Below are positions 61,321 through 64,000 of a stretch of 64,000 nt of DNA, piece by piece. This stretch comes from Aptenodytes patagonicus. Its lineage: Eukaryota > Chordata > Aves > Sphenisciformes > Spheniscidae. The notes under the pieces are model-generated. The model made no database searches. It was not told the origin of the DNA and saw only the letters and a program-made list of their open reading frames with translations. Both the position numbers and the translations under genes were made by a program. Position 1 is the first letter of the stretch. The number at the start of each line of letters is the position of its first letter. Where the stretch lies: contig NC_134962.1 of NCBI RefSeq assembly GCF_965638725.1, positions 7,199,501-7,263,500 of the forward strand. The letters are read 5' to 3'.

Positions 61321-64000
61321 ACAGAGAGCAAAGGCAAAGTTTAAAATGCTGTTTATCTTTACAGGAGCCTTGTACATTAACCTGCAGGTGCCTTTGTGCT
61401 TTCATCCAATATGCACATATTCATGCTGGAGTTTGAAGACATATGTTAAAGATTGCTGCTTTGCATAAAAATATTGCTGTGAAAATTGAGCATTGTATTT
61501 GTAATTCCTCAGGCAAACTTTGTTACATTTAGTATGAAATTTGTTTTGGTAAGTAACATGTTGGGTGTTCAGATAGATCCAATATACAGTAATAAAATCA
61601 TAATTTCAGCATTCATGGCTTAGTGATTTCAGGAAGTCACTAGAACATAAATATCAGTTCAGGAAAAGCAAACAACTAACTTCTTTTTTTTTTGTCTTTT
61701 CACAGAGCTGCCATAAGGAAGCAAAACATCATTATTGTTTCTTTCAGTTCTCAGCATAAAAGGAAGTAACACTTAATAAGAGCCATTGGCTGCAAGATTT
61801 CATAAGAGAGAGAAGCAGAGAGAAAGAACGAGAACCGTGCTGTGGAAAAGCAGGTGTGATTCATGAATAAACTATAGTTTGCAACCCTATGGGATACTGA
61901 TGAAACAAATAGAATTTTCACAGGCATGGATAATACAAGAACACAAGACACTTTTTCACAGGTAAAGGCAGAAACTGTTATAGCTTGCGTGAAAGTGCTA
62001 TTTGTTGTGCGTAACTGAAGAGATGGCATATCTGAAACTGAAAATGTATTTTATTGGCAAAGAATTTGCAGTAGATTGTTTAATGTAATTGATTATTATG
62101 TGATATGAGCTCAGACTGGTCTAACATATCAGAAAGTGTTTGCAGAAGATGTATATGAAACAATATTTTTCTGTGCTTTATTCTTAAGAAAGTTGAAATG
62201 TGTGAGGTTTTCCTGATACAAAGAAAGGGGCAAAGAGAGAAAAATCAGTCTTTCTATTGCCATGTTAGAGAGGATTTATTAATACTATATATTATCTGCG
62301 CTAAAAATTTCCATAAGGTAATTGGAGTGGAAAAAAGTGGTTTACGTTATAGGCAAATACAGTCTTTTGATAATCATACTGGAATTTTAAGCGATTGATA
62401 TGCCAGAATTGAATATACATCAGCTTGCAACACTGTTGAATTTGTCTAAGAGTGCCTGCTGTATATACGGTCGTAGAATTCTGCTTGTTTCCAAACTTGC
62501 ATGTTTGGAAGTCTATTATCTGGAGAGTTAAGCAGTGGAAAACTCCCCTCTAACCAGGATAGCTGATAGCATGTATTGGTGGAGAGTCCCTGGTGTGTGA
62601 CCTGGAGTAAAGAGCAATTAGGAGAAAGAACGATTGTGTTACATGTAGGCTGAGAAGGTGTGGTGGAGTGGTCTGAGTTAGTCCTGGGCAGCTACCGAGG
62701 GTGGCTTGGCTAGCAATTACTGCGTGCTTTGAGCAGAATGTGAGAGCTGGGCAGAATCCAGCCCTGTTTGCATGATTCCCCTTTTTCACTGAGAAGTACG
62801 AGGTGTTCGTTGAAAAGATTTTCTAGGCAAGGCTCTAGACAAACCCAGAGCAATTTCATAAACCAGGGTGAAACCTTCTTACTGCTCTTTAGTTTGTCAA
62901 AGAGGAAAAAGGGCACTGGACAAATTGCTGCCTTTGGTTACCTCCATACAACATCAACCTCCTCGGCCTTTGAGGATTTTGTGGAGGGCAGTGTAACAGG
63001 TGATCCAAAGACAGACTCATTTAGCTTGACAGGTATTAATTGCTTCACCTGAGGTAATAGCATCTGAAGTGTAATAAAATTGCAGGTCCCATCTGGCACT
63101 ATTCAGTATAACGACATGCTGAGGTGCTGGAATCTATTTGGAGAAGCTGTTGATGACAGTGGTGTTGAAAAGGCACAGATCCAGTCTGGAAGTGTTTTCC
63201 CTTTCCTTGCTGTCTACAGCTCATGTGTTTATTGCTTGGCACTGACACACAGGCCTGAGTTGCAGCTTATGAATCATTGCTCTTATTTCTTACTTCAGGT
63301 ACCACAGGGGAGGTCAGCGGCAGCATAGATGTGGAAATAACCAAATGTTTGCTACCAGAAAGGGCTTACATGAATGAGAATCAGAAAACAGGAAACCGTA
63401 ACCAGATGGTGCCACTTTTCCCTTTCTTTCACTCCCCAAGGCCTGAAATAAAGCATATGCACAAAGCTCAGGTTGTACGATCACCAAAATATCCGCAAAG
63501 CTAAACTGCACTTGAGAAAAATGCGTGTCTTTAAACTTTTTGTGAACTCCTTTTAAAACTTGACTATATGTCTTCCTGAGGCTTTTCGTCTCAGTCTTCT
63601 GAGAGCTGATAAGACCACGGTGCAAGGTGGAACGGTTGTCAGCCCTTTTGCTTTTCCACTCTCCTTTACTTTAATCAACGTCTTTAAAGTCCTTTATCCC
63701 CATGGCTTTCCCATACAATTTTCATTAGACTTTTTGTTAAAGGCCACCTCTCTCAGGTGATTAATTTCTTTTTTTTTTTTCCTTTTTTTTTTTTCCCCTC
63801 GTCTTTTCCAAGGTAGCTTAAAGCAGATTTTCTCTGTGTATTTACCAAGGGATCAATTCCATTTAAATAAGGCCAAATGATTCCATATCTTCTGATATGT
63901 ATATTCATGAACATGAATATCAGGAGCAGCTCTTGTAGCCTCCGAGATGGGCTACTGTTGTTAGACTACAAATCAGAAATCTGATGTTCTGCTGATCTAC
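61321..64000. other. Non-coding region to window end
   Basis: No gene supported. It contains T-rich low complexity at about 63768-63795 and a bulged inverted repeat at 63892-63923 (CTGATA, a 6-nt bulge, TTCATG, then CATGAATATCAG). Open frames are at most about 103 codons and look random. Confidence 0.55.

Noticed and set aside
1-64000. CRISPR arrays, bacterial operons, tRNA or rRNA genes
   Set aside because: No regularly spaced direct repeats, no ribosome-binding-site-led gene runs, and no cloverleaf or rRNA motifs were recognised. The window is vertebrate nuclear DNA.

Overview
The window looks like a gene-poor stretch of a bird nuclear genome, probably a neoavian species. Two CR1 LINEs with the typical avian 3' end and three solo LTRs of a common avian endogenous-retrovirus family point to this, as does the single intact gene, a melanocortin-3 receptor (MC3R) whose protein is bird-like. 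No bacterial-type gene organisation, CRISPR array, rRNA or tRNA was seen.

Layout. 1-13.5 kb is AT-rich non-coding DNA with one long (AAT)n microsatellite at about 4.05 kb, a diverged direct duplication at about 4.4 kb and faint ancient MIR-like SINE relics near 12.8 and 13.6 kb. At 13.8-14.16 kb lies an isolated, frameshifted piece of a retroviral integrase. At 17.77-20.43 kb is a 5'-truncated CR1 on the minus strand with an 843-codon open reading frame covering the end of the endonuclease and the whole reverse transcriptase. Two independent solo LTRs (21.34-21.89 and 23.05-23.62 kb, plus strand) and a third (34.37-34.96 kb, minus strand) each have terminal TG...CA and a perfect 5-bp target-site duplication. 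MC3R is a single coding exon at 40.94-41.92 kb on the minus strand, preceded by a 49-nt pyrimidine tract and an AG that look like a 3' splice site. A second, shorter CR1 copy lies at 45.94-46.94 kb on the plus strand. The last 17 kb is non-coding with low-complexity tracts, two MIR-like relics and a cluster of three stem-loops at 58.75-58.83 kb.

How it works together. The only host gene supported is MC3R, a Gs-coupled receptor for melanocortin peptides in energy balance. In vertebrates I know of, it sits in a gene-sparse interval near CBLN4 and FAM210B; neither is seen here, which fits a window inside that interval. The rest is transposon insertions in non-coding DNA, some of which may carry long-range regulation that cannot be read from sequence alone.

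I did not find a previously undescribed biological system. The observations most worth checking are the candidate 5'UTR splice acceptor of MC3R, the unusually intact CR1, the mosaic LTR, the stem-loop cluster and the ancient SINE relics.
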